Below, piece after piece: positions 24,811 to 35,903 of a stretch of 64,000 bases of DNA. The stretch is from the NCBI GenBank assembly GCA_963575645.1, contig OY754464.1, forward strand, positions 83,364,948-83,428,947, in the 5' to 3' direction. Within the stretch, counting starts at the first letter, position 1. The number at the start of each line of letters is the position of its first letter. Origin of the DNA: Xanthostigma xanthostigma (taxonomy: Eukaryota; Arthropoda; Insecta; Raphidioptera; Raphidiidae). The notes below the pieces were generated by a model that was not told the origin of the DNA, did not search any database, and saw nothing but the letters and a program-made list of their open reading frames with translations. A program made the position numbers and the translations under genes.

Positions 24811-25617
24811 GTAAAATACTGAAATAATTAATTAATATTAAAAAAAATTATTTATTTATGCCTTTATAACAATAATTTATTAGTATCATCGACTTATAAC
24901 CTTTTGTAAAAATTTATTATGGAAAAGTTCCCATTTAGAATTCGACTTACTTTTGATTGGGACTGTAACGCATCAACCTCCTTAAAACTCGCTATCGCTG
25001 GTTTTTAACACAATGCCACAACTCGTCATAAAACAATGCAATTGCATAAAAGAAATCGGGTCCTAATTGATAAATAGTGCCCGGAATCGCGCGGTCGCGT
25101 GTTTAACATAATAATTAAAGAGGAATAATTGCTCGTCGTTCCACTGTACATATTATGCGCACTCCCTTAAGAGTGTTCATATTTCTGTGTTCATAAATCA
25201 GTAAACATTAAACCCTCCACTTTCTCGTCGTTGTATATTACCTAAGCTGCGTTGCGCTGTGTACGCCGCCGCCTCCTCCCCCCCCGTCGAACTCCCCACC
25301 CACGTCCCACGCTACTGCCCTCGGCCTCAGTACCGTGGCCCCTGAAGGCACCCCGTCAAACCGGATCACTTACGTTCGAGGGACGGTTTGGAAACTTTGG
25401 TTCAAGAAGACTGCGGACTAGTATTGATGTAATTGTAGTGGATACATACATTAAGTAGGTTAAGTTACGTGCATTAATTGAAATGCAAACTGCAAAATTA
25501 GTGTTGATTATAACACTTACTTAAGTGTTCTATAGTTAATAATGCATGGGTTGCATTTCAATATAATATAAATATAATATGTTAATTGAAAGGAAGATAT
25601 TAAAACAAGTTTTTAGA
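24811..25617. other. Unassigned stretch with a GC-rich patch
   Basis: 25245-25400 is C- and CpG-rich (GTACGCCGCCGCCTCCTCCC and onward), unlike its surroundings. A 68-codon frame crosses it without a recognised domain. It could be a 5' exon or promoter of an unrecognised gene, but no supporting signal was found. Confidence 0.35.
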
Positions 25618-26600
25618 ATAGAATAGAATAGATTTATTTCTAAATAGCCAAATAGGCAAGAAATTGTCACAATATGTTACAAGTTTCAATAAATTAATTA
25701 AAATATTTCTCAATAGAGTAAAAACACTGCTGAATGAGAAATTTTTTTAACGCAATTTTAAATAAGCTAATGTTTAGATCTTTTATTTCGGCAGGTAAAT
25801 TATTGAAAATGTTGATCCCAGAACAAACTGGACCTTTACTATATAAAGTAAGACATTGTTGAGGAATTATACAATGTTCAATAAATAAAATTATCGACCA
25901 ATTTTTCAGACAATATATTAACAAAAATTATTAATAATTAACGTTAATGTATTAGGTATTAATAATTTTTGTTAATATATTGTCTGAAAAATTGGTCGAT
26001 AATTTTATTTATTGAAGAGTTCTAATCAGACGTTAATCAAAGATTTGAATTATACAATGTGTTTTGTGCCTTGTATTATATTCATGTACAGACTCATTAG
26101 TGGGAAAATTATTTAAATTTAATTTAACGTACATTGATAGAAAATATATATAAATACTCGGTAATGTTAGAATGCTATTTTTTATGAAGACTTCTTTGCA
26201 CGATGTTCGTTTCGATAAGTTGAAGATTATTCTAACTGCATATTTCTGTTTAATAAACAAGCGAGATAGATTAGTGCAATTACCCCAAGCAATTATGCCA
26301 TATTTTAAATGGGGGAAAACCAAAGAATAATAAATTGTCAGTCTGATTTGTATATTTTCGCAATCGCGAGATATTTTACGAAGAGCGAAGATTGATTTTG
26401 AAATTTTCTTACACATTTTTGCAACATGATCTGAAAAAGTTAAATTGTTGTTGATATGTAACCCGAGGAAAGAAAATTGAGTTACATTATCAATTATTGA
26501 ATTATTTAAACTAACGCTAACGTCATTTTTATATTTATTTTGAACAGTTTGGAAAAACATAGCTTTCGTTTTGTTCAAGTTTAAGTTTAAATTATGTCGT
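25618..26600 (-). pseudogene. Non-LTR retrotransposon (LINE) 3' fragment, reverse transcriptase C-terminus
   Basis: On the minus strand the frame shows LNLNKTKAMFFQ, FSFLGLHINNNLTFSDHV, YYSLVFPHLKYGIIAWG and HEYNTRH. After an insertion it continues with INIFNNLPAEIKDL. This is the thumb and C-terminal region of jockey/CR1-type reverse transcriptases. The 3' end at about 25618 has an (ATTCT)-like tail, seen on the plus strand as AGAATAGAATAGAATAG. The N-terminal endonuclease and catalytic YADD box are absent (5' truncated). The frame is split at 25879-26047 by the hairpin retroelement, and removing that insert restores a continuous frame at the HCII codon run. Confidence 0.88.
25879..26047 (+). 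mobile_element. Hammerhead-class hairpin retroelement E, copy 1 (short form)
   Basis: Inserted in the LINE with a perfect 13-bp direct repeat AATTATACAATGT (25865-25877 and 26048-26060; 14 bp if the preceding G is counted). The element starts CAATAAATAAAATTATCGAC, whose inverted copy GTCGATAATTTTATTTATTG sits near the right end. A one-sided 33-nt tail (AAGAGTTCTAATCAGACG...GATTTG) follows. It shares arms and tail with 63254-63523 but lacks the ribozyme-like core. The long target duplication and tail fit a Penelope-like or retrozyme-like retroposon. Confidence 0.75.
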
Positions 26601-26724
26601 ATGTAGAAAAAAATAATACGGCACACACTGCAGAAGTGAAACTGATTATAATTGTAGAAAATTGAAATGAAAAAAAAATTGGAAAAAATCGTCTTTATGT
26701 ATCTATTAACACGCTGAAAAAGAT

Positions 26725-26960
26725 CCAATCAATTGGGCGGCAGGATCATTCCAACTTCAAAAATAGTGACATTTGACATTTGATCAAAGTATAATAAATT
26801 TTTTGTTAACGTGTGCGGTGACGCGGGTAACAACTAGTAATGAGTATTATTGCTACGATATTCGTTTGCATGGTTACATAATATGGTAAAAATTAACCAA
26901 TGCATGCTCGTCAACTACCCAACTAATTTCTTTTTGACAGATCTTCAGAGCAAAAGAACG
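26725..26960 (-). repeat. Repeat L-related fragment
   Basis: Shares AATTGGGCG(A/G)C(A/G)GGA, TGACGCGGGTAA and the GCATGC(T/C)...TTTCT blocks with 19590-19830. Truncated and diverged. Confidence 0.55.
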
Positions 26961-27493
26961 GTTTTTTTAATTTTAAAAATATGTTCTCTAAAAAAAAACA
27001 TTTTTTACAAAACTCGTAAAAAGCCTCAAGCATTCTAGTTGTTTGTAAAAATTATTATAAATATACGAAAAATATATTTTTACCAAAAAGATTATTTTGT
27101 TGACCGATCCTAGTGTAAGTAGAAAACGAGCAAAACTAGTTGTTTTCTGATTGCTTTCTTGCGAGATGTCAATACTTATTTGTGGGATATTTTTTTGATT
27201 GTTCACAACTACCCTCTATTTGATTTTGTTATTATCTTGATACCTGTTTATTTTTGTGTGCAATTATTTTTTTGGAGAACAGCTCGGTATACTGGATAGC
27301 GCATTAGACTATGAACCTGAATATCGTAGGTTCGAATTACACCTCTGCTAATGAATATTTTGTTCGATCGGTCGTTTTGAGCGAACTATTGACGATAGTG
27401 TTAACTGATAACATATTATTTTAGGCGTGGCAAAAATTGCGAAAGATAACTGATTACATTGTGATACTATTTAAGATCCTTGATGATGTAAAT
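26961..27493. other. Unassigned stretch with a decayed tRNA-like box
   Basis: 27283-27345 has a tRNA-like order (CTCGGTATACTGGATAGCGC then CGTAGGTTCGAATTACACC), probably a decayed tRNA-derived repeat. Nothing else was recognised. Confidence 0.4.
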
Positions 27494-27607
27494 AATTTAA
27501 TAAAAATCAGAGGAATAGGATCAGGAAATCAGTCAAAACTTCATGCTTACTCGCTTTAAAATCACGCCGGTAGTAAAAACCGCACCTCTGATTTTTATTA
27601 AATTATA
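27492..27607. repeat. Small inverted-repeat unit
   Basis: TTTAATAAAAATCAGAGG is mirrored by CCTCTGATTTTTATTAAA about 80 bp later, leaving a GC-balanced loop. The inverted arms are perfect over 18 bp. Type unknown. Confidence 0.7.
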
Positions 27608-27619
27608 ACTGATTACATA

Positions 27620-28060
27620 CATTTTCAATATGACTGTCTCATTTTAGGCAAGAGTTAAGAATAAATCCTAAGAATTTGACGGTATTGTTCACGTCATTAT
27701 TTTTTGTTAGGCTTTCTGTTTAGAGTTAATTTTTTGGCAGTAAACCTCTCCAAAGTCTTTGACTGAGCATCAGGTGAAGTACTGTCAGTCGATAGTATGG
27801 TAGTATCATCTGCAAAACGATATGTAGTAGAAGGATTCATGGTAACAGACATAATAAAAAGAATAGGTCCCAGAATGCATCCCTGTGGAACACCGTAATC
27901 AATATACTTTCCATATATCGTAATGTACATTATTTATTTGAACACACTGCAAGCGTTTGGTAAAATGGGATTTAATGCCAAAATGTTCCAGTTTAGACAG
28001 GAGTACTTCATGTGAAACGTAATCAAAAGCCTTGATTACAGAAAATTCCATTTAGTAAAA
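27620..28060 (-). pseudogene. Second LINE fragment with reverse transcriptase palm motifs
   Basis: On the minus strand: KAFDYVSHEVLLSKLEHFGI, YGVPQGCILGPILFIM, YRFADDTTIL and, after a frameshift, VKFLGFILNSCLK. These correspond to RT motifs A (D of AFD), B (GVPQG) and C (FADD) of jockey/CR1-type LINEs. The frame is broken by stops and a frameshift and both ends are missing. It may be a different copy from 25618-26600, because the two overlap at the LxLN segment. Confidence 0.9.
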
Positions 28061-29057
28061 CTTTTCCCAAACATTAGCATGGAGTTTGTTACAGCGACCA
28101 TTACAGAAATAGTATGACTCGGGTGTTATTCGCTCGTTTTAACATAATATGACTGGCTCGTATAAAGCTTTCATTTACGAACGAGATACATAAACTACAA
28201 TTTTGTCAATTTTCGATTTTTTCTTGATTGCATCACGCATCTTGGATTCAAGTTGGCATGTTTGATTTTTCATAAATGAAACGCCGTGTTCGGTGAACGA
28301 TGCGATTCATTCTTCAATACGGCGGAGTCAGATGAGCGCGGGGGCGGGGGGGGTTGACTTTCACGGTTGGTTTGAGCACAACAGCGGCGCAGCTCTCTAC
28401 TAGACTTGTGTGTTGTGTGATTGAATGCTTTGCCCCCGCAACAACAACCCAACTCTAATGCAATCCGAACGGAACGAACTCGGGCCACGACCCGATGTGT
28501 GTGCAATTGTATTGTTTTTCCACTCGACCTCGTCAATTCTCTCCCTCTTTCGTTTCTACTTAATTCTCGTACTTTCTTCACGGATCGAGGTTTTTAAAAT
28601 ATTTTAATGTTTGTTTTTAGAAATGTTGTTTTGAAGTTATCACCACGTTTGTGGTGAAATTTAGTGACTATCTATCGATCTTATTAGGCATTCAGTTCTC
28701 CGTGTTTCGATACTACGAAAAGAAACGAATTGAGGTACCTTCCTTCCCAAATGATTATCGGGATACATAGAGTTAAATAAAAATACGTTGATGATCATTC
28801 AAATTGATTAAATGTAGTATAGAAAAAATGTATTTAAAATTTTGAAAATAAAGAATTCAGGCGTTAAGGAGCCTAATTAGTCACTGATTTCCCAGTTATC
28901 GAGACACTCTGAAAAGGTGATAACAGCGCACTCATGCATATAAACATTTTTAACATAACTTCCGCTTACTTTTGACGACTCACCAATGAAATTGAACTGT
29001 AACTTAATATTTGGAATGCGAGGGAGTCCATGGTATGCACTCATAGTTATACTAACG
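28061..29057. other. Unassigned stretch with a GC-rich patch
   Basis: 28270-28500 is GC- and CpG-rich with a GGGGGCGGGGGGGG run. Opposing 60-103-codon frames cross it without recognisable domains. A promoter or 5' exon is possible but unsupported. Confidence 0.35.
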
Positions 29058-29097
29058 TATTCAAATCTTTGATTAACGTCTGATTAGAACTCTTCAA
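29058..29097 (-). mobile_element. Tail fragment of hairpin retroelement E
   Basis: CAAATCTTTGATTAACGTCT to GAACTCTTCAA is the E-family tail in minus orientation. It is cut by the Helitron that begins at 29098. The expected continuation is not found on the Helitron's other side. Confidence 0.65.
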
Positions 29098-29698
29098 TCT
29101 ATACTAATATATAAAGCTGAAGAGTTTGTTTGTTTGTTTGAACGCGCAAATCTCAGGAAGTACTGGTTCAAATTGAAAAAAAAATTTTTGCTGGATAGCC
29201 CATTTATCGAGGAAGGCTATAGGCTACGACCATTAGGAGCGGAACATTAATGAAAAATGTTGCAAAATGTATCTCAAAAATAAGATTCTATTCAGGTGAA
29301 ATGCACTAACTAGACATACTCATATTAGCGTTGTAAGTACACAACCCCAGATGGCTCAATCGGTAGAGCATGCGACTGTCAATATCAGGGTCGTGGGTTC
29401 GAGCCCCACGTTGGGCGAATATATTTTTATTTTTTTTTTTATTTTCTACATTGCTTTCTTCTAAGGCTTACATTTAAATTTATTTTAATTTTATTTAATT
29501 AATTTAAAAAAAAATTATTAGTTAAAAAAAGTATAAATACTGCTTTTTATCGACAAAAACTATTGAACGGTAACTCCGATCATCATGAAATTTGGACACA
29601 ACATTCATCTCGTTAAACTAAGATGAACGTGTGTACTCGTGTCCGTTCCTTCCCCATTCGGTCTTTTATACCCGGGTGAAACCGGACGGGACCGCTAG
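29098..29698 (+). mobile_element. Non-autonomous Helitron B with tRNA-like insert, copy 1
   Basis: 5' TCTATACTAATATATAAAGC, 3' CCGGACGGGACCGCTAG, between A and T. The GC-rich CCCG...CGGG pair near the 3' end can form the terminal hairpin. The interior carries a tRNA-Lys-like sequence (29345-29416). Related copies: 31499-32108, 34473-34823, 37810-37946, 44892-45578 and 51140-51277. Confidence 0.88.
29345..29416 (+). pseudogene. tRNA-Lys-like sequence carried by Helitron B
   Basis: Matches tRNA-Lys over the D arm (GGCTCAATCGGTAGAGCATG), the anticodon side (ATATCAGGGTCGTGGG) and the T arm with 3' acceptor (TTCGAGCCCCACGTTGGGCG). The anticodon position reads GTC instead of CTT, and the 5' acceptor strand has drifted. 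It is repeated at the same internal place in two other Helitron B copies, so it travels with the element. Confidence 0.75.
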
Positions 29699-30123
29699 TA
29701 TACTAATATGTATCTTGTTTTGGGTAGATTAGTATCGTTTTATAAAGAGAGTGGCAAAAGAAAGAGAAAGAGAGATTGTATGTTTGTGCGTTTATAATCT
29801 GTTTCTATCACTCGCCGCTCTCTTTATAACTCTTTTTCGGCGTGCTTCCCTATCTTGTTTAGCATCTAAATGCGATATTATTTAATTGGTGGGAGTAGTT
29901 TATCAAATATCGATTGGATTACTAATGAATAAAAATTAGATATTCCGTTCGGGTACCGCGGTTAGAAAAAAAACAGGTTTCGTCTTCCTTATAGGATACA
30001 GGTAACAAAACACGATCATCGTCTGTGTTTTGTTTGACGTCCGTCGGGAGAATGAAAACGCAATGATTCGCTTACTTTCCGTACCTATTATACATGTTTC
30101 AAATCTTATAGTAAGCTATAATA
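29699..30123. other. Unassigned stretch
   Basis: Contains a small inverted block around AAAGAGAAAGAGAG (29760) and TCTCTTTATAACTC (29820). No gene was recognised. Confidence 0.4.
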
Positions 30124-30443
30124 CGCGCCACGAATCTAAAAGGCTCGGAAGTTAGATGCGAATGCGGGCTTGCGCTTGTACAGTCTGTTGAAAAACTATA
30201 CAAACTCGCAACTCAGCAAAACTAAAATAGCAATAACAACTTGACAATAGCGTACTCGACTGCAACTTGAAAGCAGGAAAGCGACAAGTGACAGAGGCAA
30301 GGAGCGATCACGGCCAATCACCGACGAGCGCACGTTCCGTGCAGGTATAGCTGGGAGGTGGTGGGAGTATCAACGACTCTATAAAATGTGCCTTTGCGAC
30401 GCTGTTTGTGAGTAACTTCCGAACCTTTTAAATCCGTGGCGCG
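30124..30443. mobile_element. TA-flanked MITE with 31-bp terminal repeats
   Basis: CGCGCCACGAATCTAAAAGG...GGAAGTTA is mirrored by TAACTTCC...CCTTTTAAATCCGTGGCGCG, with TA on both sides. The unit is 320 bp. The GC-rich interior includes a TATAAAA sequence at about 30380 that looks promoter-like but has no gene attached. Confidence 0.8.
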
Positions 30444-31327
30444 TACTATACGTATTTCATTTTAACTGTACCAGTGAACGCATAAATCGTAACAATCAGT
30501 ATAATATTGACGGTGGAATTGAGAACAATCGAATGATTTCAACAATCGATGTGTATTTTGGTGGAAAAAAAAACAATAATTAGCTGTCAATTTGGTTTTC
30601 TTAAAAATTATATTATGTCAAATTATTTATTTTCGGTTCTTCAGTATGTTGTATTGCATAATTGCATTGTATGTTATTATTATTTACTTTAATTTAGTAT
30701 GATGGAGTTTGAAATAATATCTGTTTAGTTAATAATCCTAGGTATTTTTTGACATCGGATGGTGTTATTGTGTTCCTTTGTTTACTAACTCGTGTTACTA
30801 TATATATGAATCCTGTTAGTTACTTTTTTCTACTCCCATTGAAAAATATTGTGTTGAAAACGTTGTACTACCGCATAATATATATCCGGTATATAACTTT
30901 GTTGGTTCTGTAGAAAAATTATTTACATTTTTAAAGGCCTTCCTAACTATACCCCAAATTTACGTCCCCCAGTTGTGTGTATGGAAAGCTACCACTAATT
31001 TTTTTCTTGTAATTTCACATAAGACGCCTGTCTGTAAAATTTCATCCAAGTCGATGGAAAGATGACGGAGTTATAAGACAGACGGACATGCTAAGGGTTC
31101 CGTTTTTTTGTCTTTTGGCTACGGTACCCGAAAACAGAGTTTATTATGTATTTTTTGGAAGTGTCTTCTGATGCAATTTCGATTGTATATGCTACGGTCA
31201 ATGTCCGGAATCCGGGCAATGTCGACTTTGACCGGTCAATGTCCGAAATCGGACAAGGTTAAAAAAATAGATGTTTTATAAACATGAAACGCTGACATTT
31301 GATTGTATCTTTACCATGCTAAGTTAG
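30444..31327. other. Unassigned stretch
   Basis: 31190-31262 has a small repeated motif (GGTCAATGTCCG at 31196 and 31234). No gene was recognised. Confidence 0.4.
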
Positions 31328-31498
31328 AATTTTTATCACTGATATCAACTATTGAAGAATATATTTTTCAGCTTTCTATTACAATTATTGATGATTGAAA
31401 CCACGTATAATTTATTTCCACACATTTTATTTATTTCAATGAATAAAAAAATACAAAAAGGCATTACTAATTAAAATAATTATATTATTTATATGATA

Positions 31499-32108
31499 CT
31501 AGCGGTCCCGTCCGGTTTCACCCGGGTGTAAAAGAACGAATGGGGAAGGGAGGAACACACATTCATAATAGTTTACCGAGATGAATGTTGTGTCCAAATT
31601 TCATGATGATCGGAGTTACCGTTCAAAATTTTCTGTCGATAAAAAGCAGTATTTATACTTTTTTAACTATTTTTTTTTTTAATTAATTAAATAAAATTAA
31701 AATAAATTTTAATGTAAGCCTTAGAAGAAAGCAATGTAGAAAATAAAAAAAATAAAATAAAAATGCATTCGCCCAACGTAGGGCTCGAACCCACGACCCT
31801 GGTATTGACAGCCTTGTGCTCTACCGATTGCGCTAGCCGGCGTTGTATTCTTACATCGCTAATATGAGTATACTTAGTTAGTGCATTTCACCTGAATAGA
31901 AGCTTATTTTTTAGATACATTTGGAACATTTTTCATTACTGCTCCGCTCATAATGGTCGTAGCCTGATTTTATATAGTCTATACCCTTCCTCGATAAATG
32001 GACTATCTAACAAAAAAACATTTTTTCAATTTGAACCAGTAGTTCCTGAGATTAGCGCGTTCAAACAAACAAACTAACAAACTCTTCAGCTTTATATATT
32101 AGTATAGA
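31499..32108 (-). mobile_element. Non-autonomous Helitron B with tRNA-like insert, copy 2
   Basis: On the minus strand it runs from TCTATACTAATATATAAAGC to ACCGGACGGGACCGCTAG, between A and T, 610 bp. The internal tRNA-like sequence is at 31770-31843. It sits inside the foldback element, so it is younger than that element. Confidence 0.88.
31770..31843 (-). pseudogene. tRNA-Lys-like sequence in Helitron B copy 2
   Basis: Minus strand GCCGGCTAGCGCAATCGGTA begins with a better-preserved 5' acceptor than copy 1 and ends GCCCTACGTTGGGCG. The anticodon position again reads GTC. The anticodon stem does not pair fully. Confidence 0.72.
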
Positions 32109-32408
32109 TAAGCAATAAACAATATATCTCAATGCATTGAATTTCAGAACTTTGATTTTTATTTATATTGCTGGAATAAAATTAAATGTGAGTTCTGAAA
32201 TTCAATGATTGAGATATAGGTATTGTTTATTGCTCATATCATATAAATAATATAATTATTTATATTAGTAATGCCTTTTTGTATTTTTGATTCATTAAAA
32301 TAAATAAAATGTGTGGAAATAAATTATACGTGTTTTCAATTATCAATAATTGTAATAGAAATGTGAAAATATATTCTTCAATAGTTGATTTCAGTGATAA
32401 AAATTCCA

Positions 32409-32908
32409 TAAAGCGTACTTCATAATATACGATATGGGACTTAGTTAATTAAACCTCTGTTATAGGCATGTCGGATTATAGAGGATGTCGGATTAGACAG
32501 GGGTCGGATTACCGCATTACGTTCATTGCTATTGAGACTTGAATATGCTAAAATTTTGAAAATTGTCAGTAGATTTTATAGTAGTCAATAGTAACCCAAC
32601 AGATCTTATAGATAAACGATTTGACAGAAATAGTGTATTTTAGTTTGGGCACAGTATAGTTCAGTGCTACGCCCGGGTGAATATATACACACAATATGCG
32701 CTCGTACAATGTTATAGGGCTGGAACAACAGTGGAATCAAAATGAGATGAAAAGAGAGCGCATAAAAAACCTTTGTATAAGGTTCCCGAAACAAACATAA
32801 AAGCATTTCTAGATAATTAAATAAACAAAGATCAACCCATCATTGTGTTATAATGTACGTTGCCTAATGAAAAAAAGAAATATCTGCTTATCTACAGGGT
32901 GTATCAAA
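32409..32908. other. Unassigned stretch
   Basis: 32452-32515 has GTCGGATTA repeated twice (TCGGATTATAGAGGATGTCGG region), as in pogo-like ends. No gene was recognised. CTACAGGGTGTATC at 32892 resembles a TA-flanked element end. Confidence 0.4.
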
Positions 32909-33501
32909 CACATATATATTAATACGCTAAGGTTAAGATGTTTGCCTCCCTTTTTAGAAAAAACCACACTATTTCTCCACATAAATTATATATCATTTTA
33001 GATAATTGCTTGCTCTACTGACATCGACAACTAAAAAATTTATTATTGCTTTTGTTTTTGTAAATTAATTAAAATACAGCAACGCTGAACAACGTCTGCC
33101 ATCTGACGGCTTTAATTTTGAAACAACGTCAACACTTCGATCTGTCATCTGACCTTCATATTGTAATACAACAGACACAATACTGCATACTGCCATCTGA
33201 CGGCTTTAATTTTGAAACAGCGAGCAACGCTGAACAACGTCACAGCAATGCTGCATTATGCCATCTGACGGCTTAGCTTAACGCTTTTGCTACTTGCGCC
33301 TCTATATGACAATTTTAGTAAAATATTTCTTCGATCTGTCATCTGAGCTTCATATTGTAATACAACAAAAAGAAGAACGTTATAAGCAGTGTGCAAAATT
33401 AGAAACGAATTGAATACCTGCAATCATATTTAAAAAATCATTTTGTAAAGTGATAATTATTATACTTATTTAGTGCGAATAATTTGCACAGGTCACTCTA
33501 G
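32909..33501 (+). mobile_element. Non-autonomous Helitron A, copy 4
   Basis: Ends in GTGCGAATAATTTGCAC, then AGGTCACTCTAG and T. The 5' end is CACATATATATTAATACG, so the first T of TC is altered. The interior is full length. Confidence 0.85.
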
Positions 33502-33847
33502 TTAATTAAATAGCTATACACAGTTTGCCATTGTTGTTAACATTACAGTGTAAATGCTTTTTTACGTTATTTCTATCTCCATTAATTAAACAGCAAGGAA
33601 TATTTTCACTGTCCTAAAGTCTTTTTTATGTTTTACCGTTGTTTAGGCGCCGAAAACATTGTATTGTCGTGTTTGTGTTACAATTATTGTGTTGTATATG
33701 GAACAATCCGTATGTGGTTTGTATTATATTATCTTTACAACTCATAACTCAGGTATTTATATAGAGAAGGCTCAAAATGGAAAAATAATGCTTGTATTAC
33801 ATTATAAATATAATTTCAATATCGCGGTATAATACCGCTGCATGTAG
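33502..33847. other. Unassigned spacer
   Basis: AT-rich; nothing recognised. Confidence 0.4.
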
Positions 33848-34441
33848 TAGTGATATGTCCACATGACTCTTTATTGGGAGCTGGCCCCGTGCGCTCCGCT
33901 CACTAAAATGAGTCGCTCAGAGCGAGTCGTTCAAAGGAGCGACACTAGACAGTACGCACTACACAAGAGTGCAGACTGCAGAGGTGTGAACTGTCATCAT
34001 GCATGCTCAGGAGTCACGAAGCATTGTACAGCACAATACACACACTCAGCTCTGAGCTCATTTTCATATGATTCTGATCTTATTCGCATTTCGGATAAAC
34101 TATAAAGTATAATGAAAGCTTAACAATAATAATGTTTATTGTTACAATATTATATCTTTGTCAACGACGTCAATGTGAATGGTTTAAGTCACTGTAAGCT
34201 TAGTACTATTACACTTACAGTGTGTCATTCAACATTAAATGACTCAGTAAAGATAACTCCGTACGTGCAAAATTCACTAGTGCCTCTGTGGCCTGTGCTG
34301 TGTGCGCTCTGTAAATGTGCGAATGCAACAGTACAGAACAGCTCAGCACAAAGCGCAATGGCGCTCGGAGTGAGTCATTCACAGAAAAAAGAGCGACTAG
34401 CTCCGCTCCGAGAAAGGAGTCGTTCATTATGAACGACTCGC
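33848..34441 (+). mobile_element. hAT-like element H, copy 2 (right end truncated)
   Basis: Left end TAGTGATATGTCCACATGAC is intact. The right side stops at GAACGACTCGCT without the ACACATCACTA terminus. An 80-codon and a 119-codon frame inside are shared with other copies in part and lack recognised domains. Confidence 0.78.
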
Positions 34442-34472
34442 TGTATACTGAAAGCGACGGTATTGTATTAAA

Positions 34473-34823
34473 TCTATACTGATATATAATACTGAAGAGT
34501 TTGTTTATTTGGTTGAACGCGCTAATATCAGGAACTACTGGTTCAAATTGATTTTTTTTTGTTGGATAGTCCATTTATCGTGGGATGCTATAAGCTATAT
34601 AATATCACGCTACGACCAATAGGAGCGGAGCATCAATGAAAAATGTTGCAAAATGTAACTCGAAATTTGTTCGTCCGACAAAAACTTTTGAACGTTAACT
34701 CCGATCATCATGAAATTTGGACACAACATTCATCTCGGTAAACTAAGATGAATGTGTGTACTTATGTTCCTCTCTTCCCCATTCGTTCTTTTGCACTCGG
34801 GTGAAACCGGGCGGGACCGCTAG
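34473..34823 (+). mobile_element. Non-autonomous Helitron B, copy 3, without the tRNA-like block
   Basis: TCTATACTGATATATAATAC to CCGGGCGGGACCGCTAG between A and T, 351 bp. It has both termini but lacks the 250-bp central block with the tRNA-like sequence. This shows that block is dispensable or was gained or lost as a unit. Confidence 0.88.
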
Positions 34824-35359
34824 TAAATAATATAAAAGATTATAATATATAATTAGTTCTTTAAGAGTTTTTCGTTTTGTGGATTATCATTTCCACTTGC
34901 TGTATTTTTTATTTGTTAGAATAATGTATACAGACAATAATTCAAGATCTTAAAGCTTTTCTCTGCAGCTTGATGCTTTCTAGGGTCATTAATGCCGTGC
35001 GTGCCCATTGTGAAAGAAGTGTTTATTTCGCCATTAAAGTCAAATAACAATGTTTTTCTTTTTCCATTGACTTTGTGATACATTTTACAATTTTCGACAT
35101 TTTTTCCGTGTTGATTATTATATTAAAAATCTTATTAACACTCTTTCATTAACTTCACTTGTATTGTATCTATCTAATGGAATCTTACAGTTTAATTTTC
35201 AGCCACTTCCAGATGTCTGAATAATTTGAAATATTGAGAACCCATCACAATACTTACAATAATTTCTATATCTATAAATATTTATAAATTAATTTACTTG
35301 AAAAATTCTTGCCCACTGTATACTCATTCGAGTGTTGGTTTTTGGGGTTATAATTAAAA
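34824..35359. other. Unassigned AT-rich stretch
   Basis: Nothing recognised. Confidence 0.4.
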
Positions 35360-35903
35360 CTAGAGTGACCTGTGCGAATTATTCGCACTAAATAAGTATA
35401 ATAATTATCACTTTACAAAATTATTTTTTAAATATGATTGCAGGTATTCAATTCGTTTCTAATTTTGCACACTGCTTATAACGTTCTTCTTTTTTGTTGT
35501 ACTACAATATGAAGCTCAGATGACAGATCGAAGAAATATTTTACTAAAATTGTCATATAGAGGCGCAAGTAGCAAAAGCGTTGACCTAAGCCGTCAGATG
35601 GCATCATGCAGCATTGCTGTGACGTTGTTCAGCCTTGCTCGCTGTTTCAAAATTACAGTTGTCAGATGGCAGTATGCAGTATTGTGTCTGTTGTATTACA
35701 ATATGAAGGTCAGATGACAGATCGAAGTGTTGACGTTGTTTCAAAATTAAAGCCGTCAGATGGCAGACGTTGTTCAGAGTTGCTGTATTTTAATTAATTT
35801 ACAAAAACAAAAGCAATAATAAATTTTTTAGTTGTCGATGTCAGTAGAGCAAGCAATTATCTGTAAAATGATCATCTTAACTTAAGCGTATTAATATATA
35901 TGA
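35360..35903 (-). mobile_element. Non-autonomous Helitron A, copy 5
   Basis: Minus strand TCATATATATTAATACGC to GTGCGAATAATTCGCAC, AGGTCACTCTAG, between A and T. It lacks the roughly 45-bp TTTGCCTCCC segment near the 5' end present in copies 1-4. Confidence 0.87.

Larger units (their letters stand above)
31328..32408. repeat. Long foldback element split by Helitron B
   Basis: Outer arms 31328-31498 and 32235-32408 are inverted copies (GAATTTTTATCACTGA at the tips, CACACATTTTATTTATTTCA inside). The inner arms 32110-32165 and 32188-32234 (AGCAATAAACAATATATCTC) continue the same palindrome. The Helitron at 31499-32108 interrupts the left arm at a GAT. Removing it gives one nearly continuous hairpin of about 470 bp. 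Confidence 0.8.

Noticed and set aside
25618..28060. One continuous LINE copy
   Set aside because: The two RT fragments overlap at the LxLN segment and are separated by unrelated sequence, so two copies are more likely.
28270..28607. Opposing 60-103-codon frames
   Set aside because: GC-rich patch with no domain; frames on both strands are expected there.
30370..30390. TATAAAA as a gene promoter
   Set aside because: It sits inside a 320-bp MITE and no gene follows.
33863..34574. 80-119-codon frames in hAT element H, both strands
   Set aside because: They follow the non-autonomous element on both strands, change between copies and match no transposase motif.
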